This document shows, piece by piece, positions 27,017 through 37,956 of a stretch of 64,000 nucleotides of DNA (within the stretch, counting starts at the first letter, position 1; every line of letters begins with the position of its first letter). This stretch comes from an uncultured Burkholderiales bacterium. Its GTDB lineage: Bacteria; Pseudomonadota; Gammaproteobacteria; Burkholderiales; Burkholderiaceae_C. Location: assembly GCA_903886485.1 (NCBI GenBank), contig CAISMH010000017.1:310001-374000 (forward strand), in the 5' to 3' direction. A model generated the notes under the pieces. That model searched no databases. It saw only the letters and a program-made list of their open reading frames with translations, and was not told the origin of the DNA. The translations under genes were made by a program, and so were the position numbers.

Positions 27017-28825
27017 ATGAACAACATCAGAAACTTTTCAATCATTGCCCACATTGATCACGGCAAATCGACGCTCGCAGACCGTTTGATTCAGCGTTGC
27101 GGAGGACTTGAAGAGCGCGATATGTCTGCGCAAGTTCTCGACTCGATGGACATCGAAAAAGAGCGTGGGATAACTATCAAAGCACAGACCGCTGCGCTGC
27201 AATACAAAGCAAAAGACGGACAGATCTACAACCTGAATTTGATCGACACGCCGGGCCACGTTGACTTCTCGTATGAGGTATCGCGTTCACTCTCCGCCTG
27301 CGAAGGTGCGTTGCTTGTTGTGGATGCCAGCCAAGGTGTGGAAGCACAGACGGTGGCCAACTGTTACACCGCCCTCGACCTCGGTGTCGAAGTTGTGCCC
27401 GTGCTGAACAAAATGGATTTGCCCAATGCCGATCCAGACAATGCCAAAGCTGAAATCGAAGACGTGATCGGCATTGATGCCACCGATGCGATTCCATGCT
27501 CCGCCAAAACAGGCTTGGGCATTGACGAAATTTTGGAGGCCGTAGTGGCAAAGATACCGCCTCCCCAAGGTAACAAAGACGCCCCCTTGCGCGCCATGAT
27601 CATCGACAGCTGGTTTGACAGCTACGTGGGCGTGGTGATGTTGGTCCGTGTGGTGGACGGTCGCTTGGGCAAAGGCGAGCGTTTCAAAATGATGGCCACA
27701 GAGGCGGTCTACAACGCCGACAACCTTGGTGTGTTCACGCCCGCCAACGAACCGCGTCAGTCGCTTGAAGCGGGCCAAGTGGGCTACATCATTGCGGGCA
27801 TCAAGGAGCTGCAAGCCGCCAAGGTGGGTGACACCATCACCTTGGAAAAGAAGTTGCCCAACAACTTAGGTCCCGCCGAACAAGCCTTGCCCGGCTTTAA
27901 AGAAATTCAGCCGCAGGTGTTCGCGGGTTTGTATCCAACAGAGGCCAACCAATACGATGGTTTGCGCGACGCCCTCGAAAAGCTCAAGCTCAACGATGCG
28001 TCACTGCAATACGAGCCCGAAGTCTCGCAGGCCTTGGGCTTTGGTTTCCGTTGCGGCTTCTTGGGCCTGTTGCACATGGAGATCGTGCAAGAGCGCTTAG
28101 AGCGTGAGTTTGACCAAGACCTCATCACCACCGCCCCCAGCGTGGTCTATCAAGTGGTCATGCCTGGCAATGAAGTGGTGATGGTGGAAAACCCTTCCAA
28201 GATGCCCGACCAAGGCAAGCTGCATGAAATTCGCGAACCCATCGTGACCGTGCATCTCTACATGCCGCAAGACTATGTGGGCGCCGTCATGACCTTGGCC
28301 AATCAAAAACGTGGCGTGCAAATGAACATGGCCTACCACGGTCGCCAAGTGATGCTCACTTACGAAATGCCCTTGGGCGAAATCGTGCTCGACTTCTTTG
28401 ACAAGCTCAAATCGGTCTCTCGTGGCTACGCCTCGATGGACTATGAGTTCAAAGAGTACCGCGCCTCCGACGTGGTGAAGGTTGACATCTTGCTCAACGG
28501 CGAGAAGGTCGATGCCCTGTCCATCATCGTGCACCGCTCACAGTCGCAGTACCGTGGTCGTGCCGTGGTGGCCAAGATGCGCGAGATCATCAGCCGTCAA
28601 ATGTATGACGTGGCCATTCAAGCCGCGATTGGTGCCAACATCATCGCGCGCGAGACCATCAAGGCCTTGCGCAAGAACGTGCTGGCAAAATGCTACGGCG
28701 GCGACATTAGCCGCAAACGCAAACTGCTTGAGAAGCAAAAAGCAGGTAAGAAACGCATGAAACAAATTGGTTCGGTGGAAGTTCCGCAAGAGGCCTTCTT
28801 GGCCATTTTGCAGGTGGAGGATTGA
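27017..28825 (+). CDS. lepA: Elongation factor 4 (LepA)
   Basis: 602 residues from the ATG at 27017 ([19 protein letters not shown]), the standard LepA length; a GTG at 27005 would add four residues. The G domain has [17 protein letters not shown] and NKMDLPNAD. It is followed by EF-Tu domain 2-like and EF-G-like domains and the LepA-specific C-terminus with [24 protein letters not shown] ribosome-associated GTPase that affects initiation and back-translocation. Heads the lepA-lepB-rnc-era-recO-pdxJ-acpS-nagZ run; its stop overlaps the lepB start (TGATG). Confidence 0.97.
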   Translation: MNNIRNFSIIAHIDHGKSTLADRLIQRCGGLEERDMSAQVLDSMDIEKERGITIKAQTAALQYKAKDGQIYNLNLIDTPGHVDFSYEVSRSLSACEGALLVVDASQGVEAQTVANCYTALDLGVEVVPVLNKMDLPNADPDNAKAEIEDVIGIDATDAIPCSAKTGLGIDEILEAVVAKIPPPQGNKDAPLRAMIIDSWFDSYVGVVMLVRVVDGRLGKGERFKMMATEAVYNADNLGVFTPANEPRQSLEAGQVGYIIAGIKELQAAKVGDTITLEKKLPNNLGPAEQALPGFKEIQPQVFAGLYPTEANQYDGLRDALEKLKLNDASLQYEPEVSQALGFGFRCGFLGLLHMEIVQERLEREFDQDLITTAPSVVYQVVMPGNEVVMVENPSKMPDQGKLHEIREPIVTVHLYMPQDYVGAVMTLANQKRGVQMNMAYHGRQVMLTYEMPLGEIVLDFFDKLKSVSRGYASMDYEFKEYRASDVVKVDILLNGEKVDALSIIVHRSQSQYRGRAVVAKMREIISRQMYDVAIQAAIGANIIARETIKALRKNVLAKCYGGDISRKRKLLEKQKAGKKRMKQIGSVEVPQEAFLAILQVED

Positions 28826-29820
28826 TGGCTACGTTGACCGCATTCGTGCTGGCTGCCTTTGTGGGCTACGCTGGTTTTTGGTATGTGGGCATGATTGAAG
28901 GCAACTTTGCCTTGCTCATGTTCATGGCCACCGTGGTGACTGGTATTTACTGGTTGGCCGAACAGTTTTATTTCTTGCCTCAGCGCAAAGCAGCGGCTCA
29001 GGCCCTCCAAGCACAAGCCGACAAACGCACCGCCGAGTTACACGCCCAAGGCATCACCCAAACCGATGTGAATGTGACCGAAGCGAAAGAGCGTCTGTAC
29101 ATGCAGCCTTGGTGGTTGGACTGGACAGCCGGCTTGTTCCCCGTCATTGCCGTGGTGTTCGTGTTGCGCTCCTTTTTGTTTGAGCCCTTCAAAATCCCTT
29201 CTGGCTCCATGATCCCAACCCTGCTGGTGGGCGACTTAATTTTGGTGAACAAATACCACTACGGCGTGCGCTTGCCCGTGCTCAACATCAAGCTGACCGA
29301 AGGCAACCCCGTGCAACGCGGTGACGTCATGGTGTTTCGTTACCCACCCAAGCCCAGTCTGGACTACATCAAGCGTGTGGTTGGCGTCCCGGGCGACGAA
29401 GTGGCTTACTTGAACAAGCAACTCACCATCAATGGTCAACCTGTCAGCAAAGCCCCGCGCGCCGACTTCTTTGAAGAAGACAGCATGCGTTACATCACAC
29501 AGTTCGAAGAGCAGTTACCGCTGGGTAGCAAGCCTTCTGAGATGACCGGTGTGCGTACCCACAACTTGTTGAACGACAAAGACCGCCCCTCTTTCGTGCC
29601 GGGCGCAGATGACTTTGTGTTCAAAGACAACTGTCACTACACCGTCGAAGGTGTGACCTGCAAAGTCCCAGCAGGCCATTACTTCATGATGGGTGACAAC
29701 CGTGATAACTCACTCGACTCGCGCTACTGGGGCTTTGTGCCAGAGAAAAACATTGTGGGCAAAGCCTTCTTTGTTTGGATGAACTTTGGCAGCCTCTCGC
29801 GCATTGGCGCATTTCAATGA
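28825..29820 (+). CDS. lepB: Signal peptidase I
   Basis: 331 residues. Two N-terminal membrane segments (about 1-22 and 30-50), a cytosolic loop, and a third helix (about 102-118) lead to the periplasmic domain. The catalytic Ser128 is in PSGSMIPTL and Lys183 in YIKRVVGVPGDE. The late box GDNRDNSLDSRYWG is present. It removes signal peptides of exported proteins. The gene overlaps lepA by one base and rnc by four. Confidence 0.97.
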   Translation: MATLTAFVLAAFVGYAGFWYVGMIEGNFALLMFMATVVTGIYWLAEQFYFLPQRKAAAQALQAQADKRTAELHAQGITQTDVNVTEAKERLYMQPWWLDWTAGLFPVIAVVFVLRSFLFEPFKIPSGSMIPTLLVGDLILVNKYHYGVRLPVLNIKLTEGNPVQRGDVMVFRYPPKPSLDYIKRVVGVPGDEVAYLNKQLTINGQPVSKAPRADFFEEDSMRYITQFEEQLPLGSKPSEMTGVRTHNLLNDKDRPSFVPGADDFVFKDNCHYTVEGVTCKVPAGHYFMMGDNRDNSLDSRYWGFVPEKNIVGKAFFVWMNFGSLSRIGAFQ

Positions 29821-30536
29821 CATCACGCGCTCGTTCAGCCCCACTCAGCCCGTCTCAACAACACATCCTTGAGACGCTTCAAGCGCGCTTGGCGTACACG
29901 TTTCAAAACCCCGCGCTGCTCACGCAGGCCCTGACGCATCGCAGCTTCAGCACTGACCACTACGAGCGCTTGGAGTTCTTGGGCGACTCGGTCCTCAACT
30001 TGGCCATTGCCAATTTGCTTTATCAGCGCCTCAACACCTTGCCAGAGGGAGACCTCTCGCGTGTACGCGCCAACTTGGTCAAGCAAGACACCTTGCACCA
30101 CTTGGCTGTTGAACTTGGGCTATCCGGCATCTTGCGCTTGGGTGAGGGCGAGATGCAGTCAGGTGGGCAAAAGCGACCCTCCATCTTGGCGGATGCGCTA
30201 GAGGCGGTTCTCGGTGCGGTCTACCTTGATGCGGGCTACGCCGCCGCAGACGCCTTGGTGCAACGCATTTTTGCCAAGGTCGAAATCAACCCCGAGATGC
30301 AAGCCGTTGGCAAAGACGCCAAAACCGAATTGCAAGAGTGGCTGCAAGCACGCAAGTTCAAATTGCCGATCTACCGTGTGGTGGGCACCTTGGGTGCGGC
30401 ACACAAACAAACCTTTGATGTGGAATGTGAAGTTCCAGAACTGGCCCGCTGCGAGCGTGGCATTGGCGGCTCGCGCCGCGCAGGAGAACAAGCCGCCGCA
30501 GCAGCCATGCTCCAATTTATCAAAGAGTCGCTATGA
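29817..30536 (+). CDS. rnc: Ribonuclease III
   Basis: 239 residues from the ATG at 29817, which overlaps the lepB stop (ATGA). The catalytic signature [14 protein letters not shown] and the later Asp/Glu pair in [16 protein letters not shown] are followed by a double-stranded RNA-binding domain ending [14 protein letters not shown]. Processes rRNA precursors and double-stranded RNA. Coupled to era through a 4-bp overlap. Confidence 0.97.
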   Translation: MTSRARSAPLSPSQQHILETLQARLAYTFQNPALLTQALTHRSFSTDHYERLEFLGDSVLNLAIANLLYQRLNTLPEGDLSRVRANLVKQDTLHHLAVELGLSGILRLGEGEMQSGGQKRPSILADALEAVLGAVYLDAGYAAADALVQRIFAKVEINPEMQAVGKDAKTELQEWLQARKFKLPIYRVVGTLGAAHKQTFDVECEVPELARCERGIGGSRRAGEQAAAAAMLQFIKESL

Positions 30537-31540
30537 CCAAAGCCCCCAACAACGAACAAAGCCTCCAAGATATAGATGCCATGCTCGCTGCCAGCAAAGG
30601 CAACCGTGTTGTCGCCAGTCAAGCCGTGGTCGCACCTGCGGACCAACGTTGCGGCCTGATTGCCATTGTGGGCAAGCCCAACGTGGGCAAGTCCACCTTG
30701 CTCAACGCCTTGGTGGGCCAAAAAATCAGCATCACCTCACGCAAAGCGCAAACCACGCGCCACCGCATCACGGGCATGCACACCCAAGGTGCGGCGCAGT
30801 TTGTGTTTGTGGATACACCCGGCTTTCAAACCATCCACGGCAACGCCCTCAACAAGTCGCTCAACAAAGCCGTGCAAGGCGCGGTCGGCGATGTCGACTT
30901 GGTGTTGTTGGTGGTCGAGGCGGGTAGCTTCACGCCAGCCGACGAAAAGGTGTTGTCGCTTTTGGCCAAAGGCATTCCCACCATCTTGTTGGCCAACAAA
31001 CTCGACACGATGAAAAATCGCGCCGACATCATGCTGTGGCTGCAAGCCATGCAAGATCGACACCCCTTTGCCGAGATCGTGCCCATGTCGGCCAAGAACG
31101 ACAAAGACGTGCAACGCCTCTTGGGCATTTGCGAAAAGTACCTGCCCGAGCAAGCTTGGATGTACGCTGCCGACGAGTTGACCGACCGCAGTGAAAAATT
31201 CATGGCCGCCGAAATGGTGCGTGAAAAACTCTTTCGTTTGACCGGCGACGAATTGCCCTACACCTCAACCGTCATCATCGACAAGTTCGAAGAAGAAAAG
31301 GGCAAGACCAAAGGCGTCAAACGCTTGGTGCGCATCGCTGCCACCATCGTGGTGGAGCGCGATGGCCACAAAGCCATGGTCATTGGTGACAAGGGTGAGC
31401 GCTTGAAGCGCATGGGCATGGAATCGCGCACCGAGCTCGAAAAACTCTTCGACGCCAAAGTGTTCTTAGAGCTATGGGTCAAAGTCCGCTCCGGTTGGGC
31501 CGACGATGCAGCGCGGGTGCGTAGCTTTGGCTACGAGTAA
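30533..31540 (+). CDS. era: GTPase Era
   Basis: 335 residues, about 30 longer than E. coli Era because of an N-terminal extension (1-39) rich in Ala, Asn and Gln. The G domain has P-loop GKPNVGKST (47-55), the DTPGF switch II and NKLD. The C-terminal KH domain carries the usual [13 protein letters not shown] stretch. It binds the 3' end of 16S rRNA and couples 30S assembly to growth. Lies between rnc and recO in the standard order. Confidence 0.96.
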   Translation: MTKAPNNEQSLQDIDAMLAASKGNRVVASQAVVAPADQRCGLIAIVGKPNVGKSTLLNALVGQKISITSRKAQTTRHRITGMHTQGAAQFVFVDTPGFQTIHGNALNKSLNKAVQGAVGDVDLVLLVVEAGSFTPADEKVLSLLAKGIPTILLANKLDTMKNRADIMLWLQAMQDRHPFAEIVPMSAKNDKDVQRLLGICEKYLPEQAWMYAADELTDRSEKFMAAEMVREKLFRLTGDELPYTSTVIIDKFEEEKGKTKGVKRLVRIAATIVVERDGHKAMVIGDKGERLKRMGMESRTELEKLFDAKVFLELWVKVRSGWADDAARVRSFGYE

Positions 31541-31556
31541 GTCCAGCACCTTCACG

Positions 31557-32324
31557 ATGTCGCGGGGCATTCCCCGCATCCATGACGAGCCCGCGTTCGT
31601 GGTGCACCGCTACGACTGGAGTGAGTCCAGCCTGATTTTGGAAACCTTCACCCGCCACTTCGGTCGGGTGGCCTTGGTGGCCAAGGGTGCCAAAAAACCC
31701 AGCTCCAACTTTCGCCCTGTGCTGCTGCCTTTGCAGCCGCTGACCGTCAGCTATTCGGGCGACGCCGAAATTCGCACCTTGAAGGGAGCAGAGTGGGTGG
31801 GCGGCCACATCATGCCCACGGGCGAGGCGCTGCTCTCAGGCTACTACATCAACGAGTTGTTGCTGCGCTTGTTGGCGCGCGATGACCCGCATCCCTCGCT
31901 CTTTGATCTGTACCGCCAAGTGGTGCAGGTGCTGGCCTCAGGTCACGAAGGCACCATCAACCCCGCGCTGCGTGCGTTTGAGTTGCTGCTGTTGCGTGAC
32001 ATCGGCTTCTTGCCTGAGCTCAACGCCCAAACCCTCACCCTCAATCCCTTGCAGCCTGACGCCTTGTATGTGCTGGTGGCCGAAGGCGGCCTGCGCGCCC
32101 ACAACGCGCAAGACCGCACCGGCTTGGCGGGCTGCGTGTGGCTGCAACTGCACGACAGCCTGTCCACAGACGCGCCCTTCACCGCCACCCTGCGTTTGTG
32201 CGCCGAGCTGCCCTCTGAGCAGCGCAATGCCTTGCAGGGCCAGCTACGGGCCTTGCTGCACTACCATTGCGGGGTCAAAACACTGCGTACACGGCAGATG
32301 ATGATTGACCTGCAATCCCTTTGA
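31557..32324 (+). CDS. recO: DNA repair protein RecO
   Basis: 255 residues from the ATG at 31557; an in-frame start at 31506 would overlap era and adds 17 residues with no family support. An N-terminal OB fold ([23 protein letters not shown] and [10 protein letters not shown]) is followed by a helical domain with the [12 protein letters not shown] motif. It lacks an obvious zinc-binding Cys set. Loads RecA together with RecR onto SSB-coated gaps. Ends 9 bp before pdxJ. Confidence 0.94.
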   Translation: MSRGIPRIHDEPAFVVHRYDWSESSLILETFTRHFGRVALVAKGAKKPSSNFRPVLLPLQPLTVSYSGDAEIRTLKGAEWVGGHIMPTGEALLSGYYINELLLRLLARDDPHPSLFDLYRQVVQVLASGHEGTINPALRAFELLLLRDIGFLPELNAQTLTLNPLQPDALYVLVAEGGLRAHNAQDRTGLAGCVWLQLHDSLSTDAPFTATLRLCAELPSEQRNALQGQLRALLHYHCGVKTLRTRQMMIDLQSL

Positions 32325-32332
32325 TTTACGCC

Positions 32333-33079
32333 ATGCCTCCACACACACACACGGCCTTGTCGGTCAACCTCAACAAAGTGGCCTTGGTGCGCAACACGCG
32401 CCATTTGGGAATTCCCAGCGTCACGCGCGCGGCCACGCTGTGCCTAGAGGCGGGTGCTGCGGGCATCACCGTGCATCCACGTCCAGATGCACGTCACATC
32501 CGCGCAGGCGATGTGCTCGACTTGGCTGCCTTGCTCAAGGCGTGGCCTGACCGTGAGTTCAACATCGAAGGCAATCCCTTTCACAACTTGATGGACTTTG
32601 TGCGCCAAGTGCGTCCCCATCAAGTGACTTTTGTGCCCGACAGCGAAGGCCAGTTCACCAGCGACCATGGCTGGACCTTTCCGCAAGACGCTGAGCGCTT
32701 GAAGCCCCTCATTGATGAGGCCAAAGCCCTTGGCGTACGCGTGAGCCTGTTCATGGACCCCATGCCCGAAGCCATGGCCGCTGCCAAAGCGGTGGGCGCT
32801 GATCGCGTGGAGCTCTACACCGAAACCTATGCCTCGGCTTATGGCACACCTCAGCAAGCTTCAACTTTGGCCACCTTCAAAGCTACGGCCGAAGCCGCTT
32901 TGGCGGTGGGCCTTGGCATCAACGCTGGCCACGACCTGAACCGCGACAACCTGCACACCTTTCTCACTACCGTGCCCGGTGTGCAAGAGGTGTCGATTGG
33001 CCACGCCCTGATTGCCGACGCGCTAGAGCTGGGCTACACCGACACCATTCGCGCTTACCGCGCGTGCATGGCCGCATGA
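32333..33079 (+). CDS. pdxJ: Pyridoxine 5'-phosphate synthase
   Basis: 248 residues from the ATG at 32333. Condenses 1-deoxyxylulose-5-phosphate with 3-amino-2-oxopropyl phosphate in vitamin B6 synthesis. TIM-barrel motifs are [35 protein letters not shown], and [12 protein letters not shown] with the catalytic His. The C-terminal [13 protein letters not shown] is also typical. PLP made here would serve HemL and the desulfurase found elsewhere in the window. Overlaps acpS by 4 bp. Confidence 0.97.
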   Translation: MPPHTHTALSVNLNKVALVRNTRHLGIPSVTRAATLCLEAGAAGITVHPRPDARHIRAGDVLDLAALLKAWPDREFNIEGNPFHNLMDFVRQVRPHQVTFVPDSEGQFTSDHGWTFPQDAERLKPLIDEAKALGVRVSLFMDPMPEAMAAAKAVGADRVELYTETYASAYGTPQQASTLATFKATAEAALAVGLGINAGHDLNRDNLHTFLTTVPGVQEVSIGHALIADALELGYTDTIRAYRACMAA

Positions 33080-33474
33080 TTTACGGCATCGGCACCGACA
33101 TTTGCGACATTCGCCGCATCCGTGCGTCGTTGGAAAAACACGGCGATCGCTTTGCGCAAAAAGTACTGAGCGACAACGAGATGCAAACCTACCGCGCCCG
33201 CAGCGCCCGTTGGCCCGAGCGCGGTGTGCGCTACGTCGCCACCCGTTTCTCAGCCAAAGAAGCCTTCAGCAAAGCCATCGGTTTAGGCATGCGTATGCCC
33301 ATGACATGGCGCTTGTGCGAAGTGGCCAAGCTGCCCAGCGGCCAGCCCACCCTCGTGCTGCATGGCGTGCTCAAGGCATGGTTTGAAGCCCAAGGCCTCA
33401 CCGCGCACGTGAGCGTGAGTGACGAGTCTGACTACGCCACCAGCTACGTGGTGGTTGAAACACACACCGCCTAA
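33076..33474 (+). CDS. acpS: Holo-[acyl-carrier-protein] synthase
   Basis: 132 residues from the ATG at 33076. Transfers phosphopantetheine from CoA to ACP. The Mg-binding motif [12 protein letters not shown] near the N-terminus and [13 protein letters not shown] (catalytic Glu) are clear. Its substrate is AcpP encoded at 23101-23340. Usual placement after pdxJ. Confidence 0.96.
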   Translation: MIYGIGTDICDIRRIRASLEKHGDRFAQKVLSDNEMQTYRARSARWPERGVRYVATRFSAKEAFSKAIGLGMRMPMTWRLCEVAKLPSGQPTLVLHGVLKAWFEAQGLTAHVSVSDESDYATSYVVVETHTA

Positions 33475-33487
33475 GAGCATTCGATTT

Positions 33488-34585
33488 ATGTCTCACCACG
33501 CCCCTCTCATTCTTGACATCGCAGGCACACAGGTGTCAGCGGCGGACCGCCAGCGTTTGAAGCACCCCCTCACCGGCGGCGTCATTTTGTTTGGCCGCAA
33601 CTGGGCCAACCGCCAGCAGCTCACCCAGCTGTGCGCCGACATCAAGGCCGTGCGCGATGATTTATTGATTTGTGTCGACCACGAAGGTGGGCGCGTGCAA
33701 CGCTTTCGCACCGATGGCTTCACGCACATTCCACCCATGCGCGCCTTGGGGGAGCTGTGGATGAAAGATCAAAAAGGCATCACGGGCGAATTTAAAACTG
33801 GCAGCGGCGCCATGGCAGCGATGGACGCCGCCACTGCCAGCGGCTATGTGTTGGCCAGTGAGTTGCGTGCCTGCGGCGTGGACTTCAGTTTCACCCCCGT
33901 GCTCGACCTCGACCACGGCGAGAGCGGCGTCATTGGCGATCGATCTTTTCACCGTGACCCGCGCGTGGCCACCGCACTGGCCAAGAGCGTCATGCACGGT
34001 TTGTTGTTGGCAGGCATGGCGAACTGCGGCAAACACTTTCCGGGCCACGGATTCGTCAAAGCCGACTCGCATGTCGATATCCCTGTCGACAAACGCAGCC
34101 TCAAAGCCATCCTAGGCGACTGCGCCTTGCCTTACCAATGGCTCACCACCACGCTCACCAGCGTGATGCCAGCCCACGTCATCTACCCCAAGGTCGACGC
34201 CTTACCCGCAGGGTTTTCACCGCGTTGGTTGCAAGAGATCTTGCGCGGCCAGCTCCATTTCAACGGCGCCATCTTCAGCGATGATTTGTCGATGGAAGGC
34301 GCACGCCGTATCCAAGGCCACGCGGTCAGCTTTGCCGAGGCCGCTGTGGCCGCGCTCAACGCAGGCTGTGACTTGGTGCTGCTGTGCAACCAAAGCCTTG
34401 GCAATGGCCGCGCGGTGGACGAGATGCTCGACGGCTTGACCGAACGCCTGGTGAAAAACCAATGGCACGCCAGTGACGCCAGCGAACAACGCCGACGCGC
34501 ACTGCTGCCCCAAACTTCGCCGCTAGCTTGGGATGCGCTGATGACTCACCCCGCATACGTGCGGGCCCTGGACCTCTTGCCTTAA
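33488..34585 (+). CDS. nagZ: Beta-N-acetylhexosaminidase NagZ
   Basis: 365 residues from the ATG at 33488. Cytoplasmic GH3 enzyme that removes GlcNAc from recycled anhydromuropeptides. The substrate-binding CVDHEGGRVQRFR, the flexible-loop catalytic pair in KHFPGHGFVKADSHVD, and the nucleophile Asp in FSDDLSMEGA match the family. Last of the lepA-nagZ run. Confidence 0.95.
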   Translation: MSHHAPLILDIAGTQVSAADRQRLKHPLTGGVILFGRNWANRQQLTQLCADIKAVRDDLLICVDHEGGRVQRFRTDGFTHIPPMRALGELWMKDQKGITGEFKTGSGAMAAMDAATASGYVLASELRACGVDFSFTPVLDLDHGESGVIGDRSFHRDPRVATALAKSVMHGLLLAGMANCGKHFPGHGFVKADSHVDIPVDKRSLKAILGDCALPYQWLTTTLTSVMPAHVIYPKVDALPAGFSPRWLQEILRGQLHFNGAIFSDDLSMEGARRIQGHAVSFAEAAVAALNAGCDLVLLCNQSLGNGRAVDEMLDGLTERLVKNQWHASDASEQRRRALLPQTSPLAWDALMTHPAYVRALDLLP

Positions 34586-34618
34586 ACCGCACCCACTTAC
34601 CCCTTCACGAAAGCGCAC

Positions 34619-34804
34619 ATGGCAACCCCCAACTACAACTACGAAAAACGTCAACGCGAGCTCGCGAAGAAAAAGAAAAAAGAAGAGAAGTTGCGCGAGC
34701 GCGAAACACGCAAAACCGCGCCTGACGGTGAATTTGAACAAGACCCTGACCACGCCCAAAATCCAGATGGCGTGTCGCCCGCTGCCCGTCCAGATCAAGT
34801 GTGA
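34619..34804 (+). CDS. Small highly charged hypothetical protein
   Basis: 61 residues. The N-terminal half is a Lys/Arg/Glu-rich helix (NYEKRQRELAKKKKKEEKLR) and the C-terminal half is acidic and Pro-rich. No domain is recognised. Similar short basic proteins occur in other Comamonadaceae, as far as I recall. The start lies 33 bp after nagZ and the gene overlaps nothing. It could bind nucleic acid, but that is only composition-based. Confidence 0.6.
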   Translation: MATPNYNYEKRQRELAKKKKKEEKLRERETRKTAPDGEFEQDPDHAQNPDGVSPAARPDQV

Positions 34805-34832
34805 TTCGTTTGTTTTGAAAAGGAGTTCTGCC

Positions 34833-35795
34833 ATGTTTCCTTCACTTCGCTTGTTTGCGGTTCTAGCTTTTGCGCTGTCCTGCGGTCTGGCTGTTGCACA
34901 AAACGCCAAACCCATCAGATTGATGGTGGGCTTTCCGCCTGGCGGTGGCACAGACGCGGTGGCCCGCATCTTGGCTGACAAACTCAAAGACGAACTTGGC
35001 GTGCCAGTGGTGGTCGAGAACAAGCCGGGTGCAGGCGGACAACTCGCCGCGCAAGCTCTCAAAGTGGCGCCTGCCGATGGCACCGTGTTGTTCCTCTCGC
35101 ACGACCACACCATCTCCATCTTGCCCTTGGTGGTCAAGAATCCAGGCTACGAACCTGCCCGTGACTTTGCACCCGTGGCGGGCTTTGCCACCTTTGTCAA
35201 CGCGTATGCCGTCTCGGGTGGCACATCGGCCAAATCGTTCAACGACTATGTGGCTTGGGTCAAAACCCAAGGCGGCAAAGGCGCTGTGGGTATTCCAGCG
35301 CCGGCCTCCACGCCTGAGTTTTTGGTCAAGGTCGTGGGGGACAAGTTCAAGCTTGATCTGATCGCTGCGCCTTATCGTGGCAGCGCGCCCATGATGGCGG
35401 ACATGCTGGGCAACCAAATTGCCGCAGGTGTGGGTTCGGTGCCTGATTTCATCGACAACCACAAAGCAGGCAAAGTCCACATCGTGGCGGTGCTCGGTGC
35501 ACGACGCCAAGCCACATTGCCTGATGTGCCCACCTTCGCCGAGTTGGGTTTGGCGGGGCTCGAGGACATGCCTTACTACGGCATCTTTGCGCCCTCGGGT
35601 ACGCCTCAAGCCACCATCAACCACTTTGGTGTGGCCTTGTCCAAGGTGCTGCTCATGCCCGATGTGCATGAACAGCTCACCAAAATGGGCCTCACCGTGG
35701 GCTACATGAACTCGCATCAGCTCGAACAACGTGAGCATGTCTACACACAAGTGTGGACGAAGCTGATCAAGAGCAGCGGTTTCCAACCGCAATGA
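34833..35795 (+). CDS. Bug-family periplasmic solute-binding protein (TctC type)
   Basis: 320 residues from the ATG at 34833, preceded by AGGAG at 34821. A signal peptide (1-22, ending GLAVAQ) is followed by the Bug motif KPIRLMVGFPPGGGTDAVAR and later VPTFAELGL. Bug proteins bind carboxylates or other small acids for tripartite tricarboxylate transporters, but Burkholderiales carry many without cognate TctAB genes, as here. The ligand is unknown. Confidence 0.9.
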   Translation: MFPSLRLFAVLAFALSCGLAVAQNAKPIRLMVGFPPGGGTDAVARILADKLKDELGVPVVVENKPGAGGQLAAQALKVAPADGTVLFLSHDHTISILPLVVKNPGYEPARDFAPVAGFATFVNAYAVSGGTSAKSFNDYVAWVKTQGGKGAVGIPAPASTPEFLVKVVGDKFKLDLIAAPYRGSAPMMADMLGNQIAAGVGSVPDFIDNHKAGKVHIVAVLGARRQATLPDVPTFAELGLAGLEDMPYYGIFAPSGTPQATINHFGVALSKVLLMPDVHEQLTKMGLTVGYMNSHQLEQREHVYTQVWTKLIKSSGFQPQ

Positions 35796-35847
35796 ATCAG
35801 TCGCGCATGGAACCCGTCTCGCTTCACGTCTAAAGGACTCACGACCT

Positions 35848-36234
35848 ATGGCAATACCTTGGCTCTCTGCTCTCAAAGTCATCCCTTGGGGAGATGTGAT
35901 GTCGCATGCCCCTCGCGTGCTTGAAAAAGCCCGTGACTTGATGGACCGCAAACGTGCCGACGCTGCGCCACAACCCATGGCCACGCCGAACGCGCACGAT
36001 GATGTGCCTACTTTGGGCGAGTTGAAAATCCGCTTGTTGACGGCCCACCTGCAAATCGATGAACTGCAACAAAGCCAAACGCAACTCACGCAAACCGTGC
36101 GCGAACTGGCCGAACAAAACGTGGCACTGGTGTCTGCTGTGAGTAGCTTGCGCCAAACCTTTCGCTGGATGGTTGGTGGCTTGGCGTTGGCGTTTGTGGG
36201 CCTTGGAGTGGCGGCTTATCAACTGCATTTCTAA
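35848..36234 (+). CDS. Coiled-coil protein with C-terminal membrane anchor
   Basis: 128 residues. The N-terminal part is hydrophilic, followed by a predicted coiled coil (about 58-100, ELKIRLLTAHLQIDELQQSQ and onward) and a single C-terminal membrane helix (about 107-124). No known family is recognised. The tail-anchored coiled-coil layout suggests an envelope or scaffolding role, but there is no direct evidence. It ends 18 bp before a terminator shared with convergent lysS. Confidence 0.6.
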   Translation: MAIPWLSALKVIPWGDVMSHAPRVLEKARDLMDRKRADAAPQPMATPNAHDDVPTLGELKIRLLTAHLQIDELQQSQTQLTQTVRELAEQNVALVSAVSSLRQTFRWMVGGLALAFVGLGVAAYQLHF

Positions 36235-36252
36235 ACTGACTCAGCCAATAAA

Positions 36253-36280
36253 AAAACGCCTCGCTAGTGCGAGGCGTTTT
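36253..36280. terminator. Bidirectional intrinsic terminator between the coiled-coil gene and lysS
   Basis: Perfect 11-bp stem AAAACGCCTCG / CGAGGCGTTTT around a 6-base loop (CTAGTG), with A-tract and T-tract ends for both directions. Confidence 0.88.
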
Positions 36281-36301
36281 GCTTGCGGGCGAGCTAGCTA
36301 G

Positions 36302-37843
36302 TTAAGCTTCGCGGCGCAGGGCTGGGAACAAAATGACATCACGGATGCTGGGGCTGTCGGTCAGCAACATCATCAAGCGGTCAATGCCAATGCCGCAGCC
36401 GCCTGTGGGGGGCATGCCGTATTCGAGGGCGCGCACAAAGTCGTGGTCGTAGAACATGGCTTCGTCATCGCCGCTGTCTTTGGCGGCCACTTGGGCGTGG
36501 AAGCGGGCGGCTTGGTCTTCGGCGTCGTTCAACTCGCTGAACCCGTTGCCAAACTCACGGCCTGTGATGTAGAGCTCAAAACGCTCGGTCACCTCGGGTT
36601 TGCTGTCGCTGGCGCGGGCCAAGGGTGAAATCTCCACGGGGTGTTCACAAATGAAGGTGGGCTGCCACAGTTTTTCTTCCACCGTTTCTTCAAAGTACAT
36701 CACTTGCAAGCTGGCCAAACTGCGGGTGCTAAGTTTGTCTTTCTCTTCTTTGAAACCGAGTTTTTGCAAGGCGTTGATCAACCATGTGGTGTTGTCCACG
36801 TTGTCGCCTGCTCCGCTGTGTTTGAGGATGGCTTCGCGGATGGTCAGGCGCTCGAACGGTTGGCTCAGGTCCACTGGCTTGCCGCCGTAGGTGAGCAGGG
36901 TGGTGCCCGCAGCCTTCATGGCGGCGTCGCGCACCAACTCTTCGGTGAAGTGCATCAGGTCTTGGTAATTCCAGTAGGCCGCGTAGAACTCCATCATGGT
37001 GAACTCGGGGTTGTGACGCACCGAGATGCCTTCGTTGCGGAAGTTGCGGTTGATCTCAAACACGCGCTCAAAGCCCCCCACGATCAAGCGCTTCAAGTAC
37101 AGCTCAGGCGCGATGCGCAAAAACATTTCTTGGTCCAACGCGTTGTGGTGTGTGGTGAAGGGCTTGGCGTTGGCACCGCCGGGGATAGGGTGCAACATGG
37201 GTGTTTCCACTTCGAGGAAGTTGTGTTGCACCATGAACTCGCGAATGCCGCTGACCGCTTTGCTGCGCGCCATGAAGCGTTTGCGTGCGGTCTCGTCCGT
37301 CATCAAGTCGACGTAGCGTTGGCGGTATTTGATCTCTTGGTCATGCACGCCGTGGAACTTGTCGGGCATGGGGCGCAGGCTCTTGGTCAACATGCGGATG
37401 CTGGTGGCGTGGATCGACAGCTCGCCCGTGCGCGTTTTGAACAGCTTGCCTTCGCAGGCCACGATGTCGCCCAAGTCCCAGTGCTTGAAGTCGGCGTAGA
37501 GGTCTTCGCTCACGTCATCACGCGTCACGTAAATTTGGATGCGGCCTGTGCTGTCTTGCAGCGTGGCAAAACTGGCCTTGCCCATCACGCGCTTGAGCAT
37601 CATGCGGCCTGCTACTTTGGCGAACTGGCCTTCTTCGGTCAGAACCTCGGCCGTCTTGTCGCCGTGCATCTCATGCAAGGTGGCGGCGTGGTGGGCTGGC
37701 TTGAAGTCGTTGGGGAAGGCCACGCCTTGACCCGCTGCCTGACGCTCGCGCATGACCTTGAGCTTTTCACGGCGCTCAGCCATGAGTTGGTTTTCGTCGA
37801 CGGGAGCGGCTTCTGGTGTGGCGGGGGTGTGGTTGTTAGACAT
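36302..37843 (-). CDS. lysS: Lysyl-tRNA synthetase, class II
   Basis: 513 residues. An N-terminal OB-fold anticodon-binding domain (about 60-180) leads to the class II catalytic core. Motif 1 lies around [15 protein letters not shown], motif 2 around [20 protein letters not shown], and motif 3 in [17 protein letters not shown]. Charges tRNA-Lys. Single gene facing left, with a promoter expected in the 110 bp before 37843. A long open frame on the opposite strand is only a codon shadow. Confidence 0.97.
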   Translation of the reverse strand: MSNNHTPATPEAAPVDENQLMAERREKLKVMRERQAAGQGVAFPNDFKPAHHAATLHEMHGDKTAEVLTEEGQFAKVAGRMMLKRVMGKASFATLQDSTGRIQIYVTRDDVSEDLYADFKHWDLGDIVACEGKLFKTRTGELSIHATSIRMLTKSLRPMPDKFHGVHDQEIKYRQRYVDLMTDETARKRFMARSKAVSGIREFMVQHNFLEVETPMLHPIPGGANAKPFTTHHNALDQEMFLRIAPELYLKRLIVGGFERVFEINRNFRNEGISVRHNPEFTMMEFYAAYWNYQDLMHFTEELVRDAAMKAAGTTLLTYGGKPVDLSQPFERLTIREAILKHSGAGDNVDNTTWLINALQKLGFKEEKDKLSTRSLASLQVMYFEETVEEKLWQPTFICEHPVEISPLARASDSKPEVTERFELYITGREFGNGFSELNDAEDQAARFHAQVAAKDSGDDEAMFYDHDFVRALEYGMPPTGGCGIGIDRLMMLLTDSPSIRDVILFPALRREA

Positions 37844-37956
37844 CTAAAGCGTTGTAGGTAGGGGTAAGTCTGCGAATTGCAGCAAGCGGTGCATTTTAAG
37901 AGGAAGGCGCTGCTGATCTGAGACGCAGCTCAAACAACGCTGTTTGGTTGCCGCTT

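Noticed and set aside
36641..37861. Open frame of 406 codons on the plus strand
   Set aside because: It lies entirely antisense to lysS, is rich in His/Gln/Ala/Val as expected of the reverse frame of a GC-rich gene, and has no recognisable domain or ribosome-binding site.
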